Origin: JAHBVL01 sp963712055
Lineage (GTDB): Bacteria > Chloroflexota > Chloroflexia > Thermomicrobiales > UBA6265
Assembly (NCBI GenBank): GCA_963712055.1
Contig: CAVQGN010000004.1
Coordinates: forward strand, 434,001 to 498,000
Direction: 5' to 3'
Length of the DNA: 64,000 bases
Below the pieces are notes generated by a model that had not been told where the DNA came from, did not search any database, and was given only the letters and a program-made list of their open reading frames with translations. The position numbers and the translations under genes are program-made. The stretch's first letter is position 1. The number at the start of each line of letters is the position of its first letter. Shown in pieces: positions 1 to 10,258 of the stretch.

Positions 1-1175
<1,175 letters not shown>

Positions 1176-1455
1176 TTGTTCGCGCCTCTTCCCAAAACCA
1201 AAGCTCCGGTTCGACGCGTCTGTTCTCGAGGTACCCGCTTTCGTCCACAGTCACCAGTCAGCCCACCAGCAGGGTCTCCCCCACCAGCTCACCAACCAGC
1301 GCTCTCTGAACGGCTTCTCCATCTTCGGCAGTCGCCAGTCCACCCCACCTCCCCCAGGAGTCTCCCCCCAGCTTCAGTCCGCGCGTCCGCTTCTACCATC
1401 TTGTCGAGGTGCACCAACACTCAACGTGTTGTTCCCTCCTCAGGAGGGACCGCAG

Positions 1456-1485
1456 AATTTACCACCCTCGCGAAGAGGTTGTCAA
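1456..1485 (-). promoter_or_regulatory. Probable rRNA operon promoter
   Basis: On the minus strand, TTGACA (1485-1480) is followed after 18 bases by TAAATT (1461-1456). This would start transcription near 1449, about 275 bases upstream of the 16S 5' end. The -35 is a perfect sigma-70 match. The -10 coincides with the stop codon of the upstream VanW gene, so the promoter sits in the 3' end of that gene. A near-perfect hairpin (arms TCCCTCCT / AGGAGGGA, 1433-1449) lies at the predicted start site. Assignment to rRNA is by position and strength only. Confidence 0.6.
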
Positions 1486-3828
1486 GGAATTTGGACCTGA
1501 TTTCGGCATGTCGTTCCCGAGCCCCGCCAGGCTACAGGTATCTAGCTCTCCGGCGTCGCTGCATCGACTGCCGGAGCGCCAGCAGTTCCCTGTAAGAATC
1601 GTGTTCTGTGATGGCGCGTACGTACTGATCACGTAAGTGGAATCGAGCAATGTGCCGTTCGAATCGGTGATCACTCGGGTGATCTCCGAGGTGAAACCCT
1701 TTTGCGCGTACTCGACCTGGAGTTGCTCGCCGGCGGCGAGTTCCGGAGAGTCGGTGAAGCGGGTTTCCGTTGGTGGATCGGTAATTGCAGAAATCGTTGG
1801 TTGGCCAACGTCAACCGTCCAACCCGGGTCAACGCCGTACACCCTCGCGGTGACCGTTGTGCCGTCGGCAACGACCTCGATCGCAATCCAGTTGCCGGTG
1901 GTATTTGTCATGCGGAGGTCGAGCGAACCGGTTGGTTCGATGTTCACCATCGCATCCAGTCCCTGCATTCCGCGAGGCGGTTCGCCGTAGGACTGAATCC
2001 AGTAGGGATGACTGTATCGCTCGACGATCTCCAGCCCAGCCCAGAAACCGGCCTGGAAGATCGTGGTCGAGACCTGGCAGATCCCACCGCCAACAACAGG
2101 GGCTGTTGTCACCCCGGATCCACTCGGATCGTCGATGATGCCGAAACCGGTGACAAAACCATTTTCTTCATCGACTGGACCAATGAACTCAGCGTAGGAG
2201 AACTCCTCGCCAGGGGCAATCAGCCAGCCATCTTCGAGGACAACAGCACGTTCGACATTGTGTCGCCGGGCGTCGCTTGAATCGCCGTAATACGTCGACG
2301 CTTCCGCGAGTAGATCATCGAGCTGAATCTGATCGATAACGGGCACTGACAGAAGCGGTTTCTTCGTTTCGATCACCAGCGCAGCTTCACCAGTACCGTC
2401 CAACGCCGCTTCCACGATCGCGTCAATCGATTTGTCGGCATTCACAACCTGACCGTCCTTGCCTTCGACGGCAATGCTGATTTCTCCATCGACAAGGCGG
2501 AGCCGGGGTTCGACCACGGATGTCGAAACCGAGGTGAACGTGGAATCAAGCGTGTTCTTGAGCATTCCGGTATCAAAACCGAGCGTAAACGGCTCCTCAC
2601 TTTCCGGATCAATCTTGATTGTGAGCGCTGCGAGGAGATCGCCCCGGGACAGGGTGGTGGATCCCTCCGGCCAGGTTACCGTGACGCCAGTGTTCAACAT
2701 CGTTTCGCCGTAATCAGCAGCGGCGATTGCCTGATCGTCGCTGATCTTCGGGTCCTGGGTTGTGTAGACGAGCGTCACTCCGCTGATGCCGGAGGAGAGC
2801 GCGGAGACAATATCATTCGTGACCGCATCACGATCCACGGTGATCCCTTCAACCGCCGGAACAGGGGCAAGAATGCCGGAACTGTTCACCGCGATCGAGG
2901 CGTCCGCCGGATCGCGTTCGACCTCGTCCGCCACGGCATCGACGAATCCGACCACGGCATCGCGATCGACGGAAATCTCGTTGGTATCGCCGTCGACGCT
3001 GATGATTCGCTCGAGATCTTGCTGTGAGATACCCCAGTACTGGTCCAGTCCCGACAGGACCAAAGGTGAAGCTAGCGCGGTGGAAACCGAATCGAGCGCT
3101 GGTTCGAGATCGGCAACTACGACGTTGGCGTTCTGAATCGGTCGAACCAGCTCGATCGGTTCGTTGTCGAGCGATTGGAGCTGAGCCAGAATGAGATTCC
3201 GGGTCGCCACTGCGTCGTACGCAAAACCCGGCAACTCTGGAACGATTTCTGGCTCCCCATCTTCTATATTGATGGAGGCATCTTTGGCTGGTCGGGTCAC
3301 CATCGGTGCGATCGAGCGAAGCGTCGCGTCGAGTGTGTCCATATCGACACTGAGCCTGACATCCGTGGAACGGTCAGAAATGATGGCAGAAACCCAGTCG
3401 CCTGATCGCTGCCAAAGCGATCCGTGCCGCCCGTAAGCGTATGCGGCGTCAACTGTCCCGTCGATATCGACCGTGATACCGGCAGCTTCGGGATCGATTA
3501 CGAACTCCTGGTCGTCCGCCGTCAGCACGATCGGGGGTTCTGTCACGGTCGTGAGATCGGCCCGAACTGCATCTCGGGCTTCGGCTTTCGTGAGACCACC
3601 CACTGGAATACCGGCGATAGCGACACCCTGGTAGATTCGATTGGAATGGCTGGCCGAATATGCGGCGAGTCCAGCGATCAGACTGATGCCGGCGATCAGC
3701 GCGATGATGAACAGTGATCTCGCTAATCGAGCAACGCTGTCGAGCTGGTTGGAAACGTGGTTTGAGTCAGCAAGCATTGGTGGCAGGGAAGGGTCCGGGG
3801 TGGTGACGAGATTGGGACTGTCGGACAC
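1459..3828 (-). CDS. VanW family protein with YoaR-type peptidoglycan-binding repeats
   Basis: A 789-residue membrane-anchored extracellular protein. A GTG start at 3828 is chosen because AAGGA lies eight bases upstream; the open frame extends to 3909 without such a site. One transmembrane segment lies at about residues 38-57. The middle holds two copies of a domain resembling the putative peptidoglycan-binding domain found in YoaR-like proteins. The C-terminal third is a VanW domain with the typical GGGICQVSTT motif. VanW domains occur in glycopeptide-resistance clusters and in many cell-wall proteins; their biochemical role is not settled. Wall binding is inferred from domain content. The gene stands alone, divergent from ridA and upstream of the rRNA promoter. 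Confidence 0.88.
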   Translation of the reverse strand: MSDSPNLVTTPDPSLPPMLADSNHVSNQLDSVARLARSLFIIALIAGISLIAGLAAYSASHSNRIYQGVAIAGIPVGGLTKAEARDAVRADLTTVTEPPIVLTADDQEFVIDPEAAGITVDIDGTVDAAYAYGRHGSLWQRSGDWVSAIISDRSTDVRLSVDMDTLDATLRSIAPMVTRPAKDASINIEDGEPEIVPELPGFAYDAVATRNLILAQLQSLDNEPIELVRPIQNANVVVADLEPALDSVSTALASPLVLSGLDQYWGISQQDLERIISVDGDTNEISVDRDAVVGFVDAVADEVERDPADASIAVNSSGILAPVPAVEGITVDRDAVTNDIVSALSSGISGVTLVYTTQDPKISDDQAIAAADYGETMLNTGVTVTWPEGSTTLSRGDLLAALTIKIDPESEEPFTLGFDTGMLKNTLDSTFTSVSTSVVEPRLRLVDGEISIAVEGKDGQVVNADKSIDAIVEAALDGTGEAALVIETKKPLLSVPVIDQIQLDDLLAEASTYYGDSSDARRHNVERAVVLEDGWLIAPGEEFSYAEFIGPVDEENGFVTGFGIIDDPSGSGVTTAPVVGGGICQVSTTIFQAGFWAGLEIVERYSHPYWIQSYGEPPRGMQGLDAMVNIEPTGSLDLRMTNTTGNWIAIEVVADGTTVTARVYGVDPGWTVDVGQPTISAITDPPTETRFTDSPELAAGEQLQVEYAQKGFTSEITRVITDSNGTLLDSTYVISTYAPSQNTILTGNCWRSGSRCSDAGELDTCSLAGLGNDMPKSGPNSLTTSSRGW

Positions 3829-4068
3829 GGACTCATTCCTTGGATCGACGCAAAGCTGGTGAGCAAATCGATCGTGACTCGGGCCGGTGCATCTGACATA
3901 CCAGCGCACGGATTTGGCCGATTCTAGTCAGAATGCACAGACTTGGCAATCCTCTGTCCCAGCAATTCGTTGTCTGGCGGTAGCGTGAGAGAATGCTCAG
4001 TGTCTGGCATTCACCCGGCTGTCGGCGACTGAGCCGAGTTGTCCGCATGTTAAATAGGAGAGAGCGAA

Positions 4069-4452
4069 ATGACCAAAACCATCGTTTCAACCGAAAACGC
4101 GCCAGCCGCGATTGGACCCTATTCCCAGGCAGTGTCGTGCAACGGAATGCTCTACACCTCCGGACAAATTCCGATCGATCCTGCGACCAAGAGCCTGGTT
4201 GAGGGTGGGATCCGTGAGCAAACCGAGCAGGTGATGAAGAATCTTGGCGAGGTGCTCGCGGCCGCCGGTGTTGACGCATCAGCAGTGATAAAGACGACCT
4301 GTTTTCTGAAGGACCTCGGGGACTTCGCAGTTTTCAATGAAGTCTACGGCGCATTCTTCTCGGCCGACCCTCCAGCTCGATCGACGGTGCAGGCGGCGAA
4401 GCTGCCGATGGACGTTCTCGTTGAAGTAGAATGCATAGCGAAATTGTCGTAA
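4069..4452 (+). CDS. ridA: RidA family reactive intermediate/imine deaminase
   Basis: 127 residues, the normal size for the YjgF/YER057c/UK114 family. RidA hydrolyses reactive enamine/imine intermediates made by PLP enzymes such as threonine dehydratase. The N-terminal IGPYSQAV motif, the SGQIP motif and the substrate-binding arginine in PARSTVQ are all present. The C-terminal VEVECIA segment is also typical. AGGAGA stands seven bases before the ATG. It is monocistronic between the VanW gene (divergent) and tRNA-Val. Identification is secure at family level; archetypal RidA versus another Rid subfamily cannot be settled here. Confidence 0.93.
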   Translation: MTKTIVSTENAPAAIGPYSQAVSCNGMLYTSGQIPIDPATKSLVEGGIREQTEQVMKNLGEVLAAAGVDASAVIKTTCFLKDLGDFAVFNEVYGAFFSADPPARSTVQAAKLPMDVLVEVECIAKLS

Positions 4453-4525
4453 GTAGACGCGATCCGATGGTCAGTAGGTCAGGTCGAGCGCGGTAAAGGG
4501 CTGTGGTATCATCCGGCCCGCCGAG

Positions 4526-4599
<74 letters not shown>

Positions 4600-4686
4600 C
4601 CGTTCAGTTGGGCAGAAGGCACGGATGTTTCGTGTCGTTGTGAGTGGCTGGCTACAGCCGAGTTTGTAGCGTGATGTGTTGACACC

Positions 4687-4715
4687 TTGACCCACGGCGT
4701 TTGTGGGAAGAGAAT
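4687..4715 (+). promoter_or_regulatory. Candidate promoter of the cytochrome bc operon
   Basis: TTGACC (4687-4692) and GAGAAT (4710-4715) are separated by 17 bases and lie about 95 bases before the cytochrome b start. A second TTGACA begins eight bases upstream but has a poor -10 partner. This is a consensus match only. Confidence 0.4.
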
Positions 4716-4810
4716 TAGCGCGTGAAGATGAACACGTTTTCCAGCCGACGCGAAATGGTTGATCGAAGGACGAGTGTGGATCGAAGGCCCCTCGTCAAGG
4801 AGGATGTCGC

Positions 4811-5540
4811 ATGAGGCGTGAGCAGACGCTGGCCGATCGCATCACTGGCTCGTCAGTTTGGCGATCGATCGTCCGCCACGGATATCCGGATAATCAGCGC
4901 AACCAAGCGCTGATCATCGCTAGTAATGTTTTCCTCCACATCCATCCGGTCAAAATCAAACGCTATGCCACCAAGGTGACGTACACGTTCTGCCTGGGCG
5001 GACTCTCGTTCTTCATGTTTCTCGTGCTGGTGTTTACGGGCGTTCTCCTGATGTTCTATTACGTTCCGTCCTCTGATCTGGCGTACCAGAGCATGAAGGA
5101 CATCGAAGCGAGCGTGACCTTTGGTCAGTTGATGCGGAATATGCATCGCTGGTCAGCGCAGGGCATGGTTGTTGCCGTCTTCTTGCACATGGGTCGAGTG
5201 TTCTACACGGGTTCGTATAAGCCTCCCCGGGAGTTCAACTGGGTTATCGGCGTGCTGTTGCTGGTTGTGACCTTCCTGCTTGTCGTTCACTGGATATCTG
5301 TTGCCATGGGACCAGTTGGCGTTCTGGGCCATCACGGTCGGCACGCAGATCGGCGGAGCGGCTCCTATCCTCGGCCCCAAGGTCGATTTCCTGCTCAAGG
5401 GTGGAAACGAGATTGGTCAGCCGACGCTGATCCGTTTCTACACGTTACATGTGATCTTCCTGCCATTGATCGCGGCCTTCCTGATGGCTGTTCATTTCTG
5501 GCGCATCCGCAAGGACGGCGGTATTTCAGGCCCGCTGTAG
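4811..5540 (+). CDS. Cytochrome b N-terminal subunit of bc complex, interrupted by a frameshift
   Basis: Menaquinol:acceptor oxidoreductase cytochrome b (b6-type N-terminal half), about 242 residues if repaired. The first part (4811 to about 5280) has the NMHRW and FLHMGR histidines that ligate the b hemes. The second part, in the +1 frame (5280-5540), starts with SFTGYLLPWDQ and carries the second pair, LHVIF and AVHFW. Removing one T from CTTG at 5279-5281 restores the expected FLLSFTGYLLPW run. Left unrepaired, the first frame runs to 5635 with unrelated sequence. It is the first gene of a five-gene respiratory operon. One-base sequencing error is the likeliest cause, since the rest of the complex is intact. 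Confidence 0.85.
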
Positions 5541-5607
5541 GCTTCATTCCTCGCGGTAGTGACGGCACGATTGATGAAACATCGACGAACGACGTGGGAG
5601 AAGACAG

Positions 5608-6396
5608 ATGGCTGAAATCGCACAGGGCCAAGTAGGACAGCCACAGCGGCAGATCGACGAAGCGAAACGTCAGAAGCTTCTCGAACTCGTCCGTGGCCGC
5701 GCACTGGCTCGCCCGACTGATATTGCCGACGACGAGGTCATGGTCTGGCCGTCACTCGTCGTTGTTGAGGCGGTTTGCGCGACAGTGTTCCTGCTGATTC
5801 TCACGTTCCTCTCGATCTTCGTCAGCGCGCCGTTGCTGGAGCGTGCGAACCCGAACCGGACGCCGAATCCCTCAAAAGCGCCCTGGTATTTCCTGAACCT
5901 GCAGGAACTGCTGCTGCACATGGACCCGGGTCTGGCCGGGGTGATCATTCCCACCATCGCGTTGACCGGGATCGCGGCGATTCCATACATCGATCGCAGT
6001 CCGCTGGGTGTCGGTATTCTTGGTACCTCTTCAAAAGGCCGAAAGATCATTCTCTTCACGACGATCTTCACCATTGGTGCACTGGTCGTCATGGTCATCG
6101 CCGACGAGGCTCGCGGTCGAGGCACCGTCTTTGGCTTGGGGACATGGTTGCAGGAGCAAGGTGCCCCGCGCGAGGTCACGGAGATCATTCTGCCGTCCAT
6201 TGTCATATTGCTTACAATTGGCTTGCTGATGGCCTTGGTACAAATGATCTTCAAACCAACACGACGTGAGATGATCATCGCGTTGTTTACCGGTTTCTAC
6301 GTTACGTTCTTCGTTCTTACGATTTTTGGCACATCGTTCCGCGGAGAAGGCCAGGATCTGACCTTCCCATGGAACCTGCCGCTGGAGCATCACTAA
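5608..6396 (+). CDS. Cytochrome b C-terminal subunit (subunit IV-like) of bc complex
   Basis: 262 residues. An N-terminal soluble stretch of about 45 residues precedes a transmembrane segment at about 50-70. The quinol-site region follows as APWYFLNLQELL, the counterpart of the PEWYF motif, with alanine in place of glutamate. At least three further hydrophobic helices follow. The split arrangement (b N-terminal and C-terminal halves on separate genes) resembles b6/subunit IV and many Chloroflexota and Actinobacteria. GGGAG precedes the ATG. It lies 67 bases after cytochrome b and 64 bases before the Rieske gene, so it is surely in the same operon. Confidence 0.85.
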   Translation: MAEIAQGQVGQPQRQIDEAKRQKLLELVRGRALARPTDIADDEVMVWPSLVVVEAVCATVFLLILTFLSIFVSAPLLERANPNRTPNPSKAPWYFLNLQELLLHMDPGLAGVIIPTIALTGIAAIPYIDRSPLGVGILGTSSKGRKIILFTTIFTIGALVVMVIADEARGRGTVFGLGTWLQEQGAPREVTEIILPSIVILLTIGLLMALVQMIFKPTRREMIIALFTGFYVTFFVLTIFGTSFRGEGQDLTFPWNLPLEHH

Positions 6397-6460
6397 TCCC
6401 TAAGACATGGTCGAGGTGGCCATGAAGTGCGCTCACGCGCGGAGTCGGAGAAGGTAATCT

Positions 6461-7030
6461 GTGATCCGAGCAGGCTCAGGAGCAATTCTAGGATCCGCGG
6501 CGGCGTTAGCGGTCTGGGTTTTTGGTCGGTTGAGCGGAGCCCCGCAGGCCGTCAAGACCGTTTCCCGCCGGAATTTCGTCCGTAACGCCGCGCTGGCGTC
6601 GGTGCTGATTGTGGTTGGGCAGCTTGCGCTCGGTTTCGTCCGGTTCTTCTGGCCGAACAAGACGGGTGCATTTGGATCAGTCATTACGGTTCCTGGTCCT
6701 GAGGTGCCCGCGCTCGGCGGTGACCCGTACCGAAACACGGCCGGAAAGTTCTATTTGATGCACAACGAAGACGGCGTCATGGCGATCTATTGGAAATGTA
6801 CCCACCTCGGGTGCACGGTTCCGTGGACGCCGGGCGAAGATCGTTTCCATTGCCCGTGTCATGGCAGTATTTTCTTCCGGGACGGCGTTAAGGAGTCTGG
6901 ACCAGCGCCGCGACCAATGGATATTTTCCCGGTGACCGTTACACCGAGTGGGGATGTGCAGGTTGATACTGGCACGATCATCACCCGGTCTGACTACGAT
7001 CCTTCTCAATCCGTGGCATACCCGGCCTGA
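6461..7030 (+). CDS. Rieske iron-sulfur subunit of bc complex
   Basis: 189 residues. The [2Fe-2S] ligand motifs CTHLGC and CPCHGS are intact and spaced normally, so this is the high-potential electron acceptor from quinol. An SRRNFVRNAAL twin-arginine-like sequence precedes the membrane anchor at about 43-62, as in Rieske proteins exported by Tat. GTG start with GGAGAAGG six bases upstream. An additional hydrophobic stretch lies at the very N-terminus (residues 8-20). It sits between subunit IV and the cytochrome c gene. Confidence 0.93.
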   Translation: MIRAGSGAILGSAAALAVWVFGRLSGAPQAVKTVSRRNFVRNAALASVLIVVGQLALGFVRFFWPNKTGAFGSVITVPGPEVPALGGDPYRNTAGKFYLMHNEDGVMAIYWKCTHLGCTVPWTPGEDRFHCPCHGSIFFRDGVKESGPAPRPMDIFPVTVTPSGDVQVDTGTIITRSDYDPSQSVAYPA

Positions 7031-7091
7031 AATGGATGAGCGAACAGACCGGAAGTATCGATCGATGAACACTTCACGAGGAGAGTAGCGC

Positions 7092-8324
7092 GTGGGTTCC
7101 GTACAGAAATTGGCAACTGTTGTCATCGTAGGACTTGTCGCGCTCTCGACGATCATCTTTCTCTATCTCGGCGATGAGGACAACCGCATCGACGTCAAGG
7201 GAGAGGAGCACCAGTCGGCGGCAGTGGCTCGGGCCGAAGAGAATTACATTGCGCTCTGTTTGCAGTGTCACGGACCGGCAGGCGAAGGGTATACCGAACC
7301 TGGCTCGCAAGGCACCGGACGAATCGGCGCGCCACTAGGCGGAATCAATACTTCACTGAACCAAGAAGGGATCAACGCGGCCGGCACGCCATATCCGGGC
7401 GGCGTCGAAGCTCGTGCCAAGATCATTCATGACACGATCTACAACGGATTGAAGAACCCCGATGGGACCTACCGGATGCCGGCGTTTGGTGGCGCGAGCG
7501 GATCGCTGACGGATGCGCAGATCGACGAACTCGTGGTGATGATTCAGAACGCTGACTGGAACCAGGTTTATAACCTCGCGGTCGAGGAATCCGGCGGATT
7601 CCCCACGCCGCCTCCCGGTGCCGCTGCCGAGGCGACCGAAGCTCCAGATACGGGAACTGGCGCGGACGGCGAGAGCGCGGCTGGCTATACGATCGAGTCG
7701 CACGACATCTTCTTCACTCCCGATACGCTCGAGATTCCGGCAAACATGGATGTAACGATCGCGCTGCCAAATCTTGGCATGGCGCCGCACAACTTCTCGA
7801 TCGATGCCTTGGGGATCAGCATTGATCAGGCTCCGGGTGAGAACCTGGAGGTTGTCATCAATGCTCCAGCTGGCGAATACGAGTATTACTGCAACATTCC
7901 TGGTCACCGGGAAGCCGGGATGGTGGGCACGCTCACGGTGACTGAGGGACTCGAAGGTCCGGCAGCAAACTCAGATTCTGGCAGCGAAGGCTCCGCAGCA
8001 ACCGAGGCAAGCAGCGAAGCGACAGGAGCTGACGCTGCACCTGCTGAAGCGACTGGTGAAACTGTGACAGTAGTGTCGCACGACATCTATTTCGAACCGA
8101 CCGAGGTCACGATTTCAGCCGACACCGATGTGACGTTTGTCCTTCCAAATGAAGGAGCGGCCCCGCACAACTTTTCGATCGATGAACTGGGCATCAGTAT
8201 CGATCAAACGCCTGGCGAATCCTATGAGTCGATCATCAATGCGCCAGCGGGAGAGTACGAGTTCTATTGCAATGTGCCGGGCCACCGCGAAGCCGGTATG
8301 GTGGGTACGCTGATCGTCGAGTAG
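7092..8324 (+). CDS. Membrane-anchored cytochrome c with two tandem cupredoxin domains
   Basis: 410 residues. One N-terminal transmembrane helix (about 7-28) is followed by a monoheme cytochrome c domain with CLQCH (about 54-58) and a candidate distal methionine in YRMPAF. An Ala/Glu/Thr-rich linker leads to two plastocyanin-like domains (about 195-285 and 325-410). Each has complete type-1 copper ligands: histidine in APHNFSI, then cysteine, histidine and methionine in YCN-PGHREAGM. The two copper domains are very similar, which points to internal duplication. GTG start behind GAGGAGAG. As fourth gene of the bc operon it probably takes electrons from Rieske and relays them through copper to a terminal oxidase; this is inference. 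Confidence 0.9.
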   Translation: MGSVQKLATVVIVGLVALSTIIFLYLGDEDNRIDVKGEEHQSAAVARAEENYIALCLQCHGPAGEGYTEPGSQGTGRIGAPLGGINTSLNQEGINAAGTPYPGGVEARAKIIHDTIYNGLKNPDGTYRMPAFGGASGSLTDAQIDELVVMIQNADWNQVYNLAVEESGGFPTPPPGAAAEATEAPDTGTGADGESAAGYTIESHDIFFTPDTLEIPANMDVTIALPNLGMAPHNFSIDALGISIDQAPGENLEVVINAPAGEYEYYCNIPGHREAGMVGTLTVTEGLEGPAANSDSGSEGSAATEASSEATGADAAPAEATGETVTVVSHDIYFEPTEVTISADTDVTFVLPNEGAAPHNFSIDELGISIDQTPGESYESIINAPAGEYEFYCNVPGHREAGMVGTLIVE

Positions 8325-8375
8325 TTCTGTTCGAGCGCTGGTATTGGCGCGACGAAGCACGAAGGGTTCTGAGAA

Positions 8376-8612
8376 ATGGGTGATTTCTTTCGTTGGATCG
8401 GTGGATTTCGGGTCGACAACCTCGCTGAGGATTTCGGCGTGCTTGCCGATACGATCGAAGTCATCTTCGCGTTTGCCATGATGCTGGGCGGAATTCTGCT
8501 CACGTATCTGATTCAGAAGTGGGCGGACAAGAGCGGCGAGGTGGCGCCGGCGGCCAATGTTGGTCGAGGCGGTGGTGCCCAGCAATACGAAGATCCAGGG
8601 CTGAGATCCTGA
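8376..8612 (+). CDS. Small single-pass membrane protein of the bc operon
   Basis: 78 residues, no family recognised. A central hydrophobic helix (about 29-48, VIFAFAMMLGGILLTYLIQ) is flanked by an acidic N-terminal part and a short Gly/Ala-rich tail. It begins 51 bases after the cytochrome c gene, on the same strand, and is followed directly by a terminator, so it is the last gene of the bc operon. A small accessory subunit of the respiratory complex is a reasonable guess based only on position. Confidence 0.65.
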   Translation: MGDFFRWIGGFRVDNLAEDFGVLADTIEVIFAFAMMLGGILLTYLIQKWADKSGEVAPAANVGRGGGAQQYEDPGLRS

Positions 8613-8639
8613 CTACCGTCCTGATGCGATCGTTTGAAG

Positions 8640-8670
8640 CGTCCGGTGTCTGGACAGACCCGGGCGTTTT
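8640..8670 (+). terminator. Rho-independent terminator of the bc operon
   Basis: CGTCCGGTGTCT (8640-8651) pairs with AGACCCGGGCG (8656-8666) with one bulged T and one G-T pair around a GGAC loop. TTTT and GCTTT follow. The stem is GC-rich with a U run, immediately after the last gene of the operon. Confidence 0.8.
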
Positions 8671-8694
8671 GCTTTCCGGCTGGAGATTCAGCGC

Positions 8695-9168
8695 GTGACT
8701 GACAACGTCCCTCAAAGCACGTATCTCTGGTGCGATCCTTGCCGGCGAAGCTTCACCCACGGTGACGCTCCGGACGGTCATTGTCCGATTTGCGATTCAC
8801 CGATGCGAGAAATGGGAAAGATGTCCGCAGTGCTGCGCGGGATCATGGCCACGGAAATGGTCGCTTCCGATCTTCGCACAAAGCACCGGCAGCTGGTTCG
8901 CATGATCTGGACCCGCAATGGCACCGGAGAGCAGTACTTTCGAGTACTCGAACCCGATATGACTTATGGCCGTTTCGAAGCGCGAGTGACGGATCTGGTA
9001 TGCCGAGGAGCGGAGGAGGGATGGATTGAAATCATCCTGCCGGTCGCTCCGACAACGGACGATTCGCTCTATCGTATCGAATTCAAGGACGAAGAGCGGT
9101 TCGTGCACGAACTCGACCAACTCGTCGAAGCCAATCGCAAAAAGCCGAAAAAGAAACGGCGGGAGTAG
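8695..9168 (+). CDS. Zinc-ribbon protein of unknown function
   Basis: 157 residues. An N-terminal zinc ribbon is formed by WCDPC (about 13-17) and CPIC (about 30-33). The remainder is a mixed alpha/beta domain without recognised motifs, ending in a lysine/arginine tail (KKPKKKRRE). GTG start with GGAG about ten bases upstream. It lies 28 bases after the bc terminator and converges with the aldose epimerase gene, only 18 bases away. The basic tail and ribbon suggest nucleic acid or protein contact, but nothing more can be said. Confidence 0.7.
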   Translation: MTDNVPQSTYLWCDPCRRSFTHGDAPDGHCPICDSPMREMGKMSAVLRGIMATEMVASDLRTKHRQLVRMIWTRNGTGEQYFRVLEPDMTYGRFEARVTDLVCRGAEEGWIEIILPVAPTTDDSLYRIEFKDEERFVHELDQLVEANRKKPKKKRRE

Positions 9169-9186
9169 TGGTCGATCCCTTGCAGC

Positions 9187-10248
9187 CTACCAGCCGAACT
9201 CCCAGACGGTTTTCGATCGATAGGTGCTTCCAGGGCGCAGGATGACGCTCGGAAAAGAAGGCTCGTTGGGGGAGTTCGGAAAGTGCTGTGTTTCCAGGGC
9301 GAAACCGTCGCTTTGCCGATATGCGTGACCGGTTGGGCCAACATCTGATCCATTGAGGAAGTTGCCGGAATAGAATTGAATGCCGGGCTCGGTAGTGGAG
9401 ACCTCCACTGTTCTTCCCGAACCGGGATCGGTGGCAATTGCCGCGAGGATGAGGTCGGCGGCGGCACCCTCCGTCCGATCCAGCACGAAGTTATGGTCGT
9501 AGCCGAGCCCCATGAGCAGCTGATCCTCGCCTACTCTGATGTCACGCCCGATTGGCTTCGGCGTAGTGAAATCGAACGCCGTCCCAGTGACTGATTGCAG
9601 CACCCCTGTCGGTGTGAGTGAGCTGTCCACGGGTGTGAAGTGACGGCAGTTGAGCTGCAGCATATGGTCGAGCGCGGTGCCGCTCCCTTCTCCTGCAAGA
9701 TTGAAATAGGTATGCTGAGTGAGGTTGACAACGGTTGGTTTGTCAGTCGTCGCTTCGTAGGAAATCTCGATCCGGTTCGCGGCGACGATTTCATAGCGAA
9801 CCGACGCGGCTAGCGTTCCCGGGAAACCCTGGTCTCCGTCCGGACTCGTCAGGGAGAAGACGACATGCGTTTCGTCGACCGAATCGAGCGTCCAGACCCT
9901 GGCGTTGAACCCTTCCGAACCCCCATGCAGCGTGCCGTCGCCATCATTCTGATCGAGTTCATATCGCTCCCCATCGAGTTCGAATGAGCCGCCGGCGATA
10001 CGGTTGGCGTAGCGTCCGGCGACGCTGCCAAAGTAGGTAGAGTTGTGCCGATAGCGTGCGAGCGCTCCATAGCCCAGGACCACGTTGACGGAGTCGTCAG
10101 CGGTGGGGAGCCAGAGCGACTCAACAATTGCTCCAAGGGTCAGCAACCGCAATTCGATTCCGTCGTCGACTGCCAGCGTAATACGCTCTATTTCGTTCCC
10201 ATCGATCTCGTCGGCGTATTCTCGCTTCATCATGTTTTCGTTCCCCAT
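9187..10248 (-). CDS. galM: Aldose 1-epimerase (galactose mutarotase)
   Basis: 353 residues, the usual GalM length. It interconverts alpha and beta anomers of aldoses. The catalytic histidine is in NLTQHTYFNLAG and the catalytic base glutamate in FALETQHFPNSPN. The substrate arginine and glycine region FGSVAGRYANRI is also intact. Starts at 10248 or at the ATG pair near 10233-10230 are possible; the latter has GGGGAA upstream. The neighbouring DUF1801 gene on the same strand ends upstream of it, and no sugar kinase or transporter adjoins it, so the physiological sugar is not indicated. Confidence 0.93.
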   Translation of the reverse strand: MGNENMMKREYADEIDGNEIERITLAVDDGIELRLLTLGAIVESLWLPTADDSVNVVLGYGALARYRHNSTYFGSVAGRYANRIAGGSFELDGERYELDQNDGDGTLHGGSEGFNARVWTLDSVDETHVVFSLTSPDGDQGFPGTLAASVRYEIVAANRIEISYEATTDKPTVVNLTQHTYFNLAGEGSGTALDHMLQLNCRHFTPVDSSLTPTGVLQSVTGTAFDFTTPKPIGRDIRVGEDQLLMGLGYDHNFVLDRTEGAAADLILAAIATDPGSGRTVEVSTTEPGIQFYSGNFLNGSDVGPTGHAYRQSDGFALETQHFPNSPNEPSFPSVILRPGSTYRSKTVWEFGW

Positions 10249-10258
10249 CGAAACGTGA

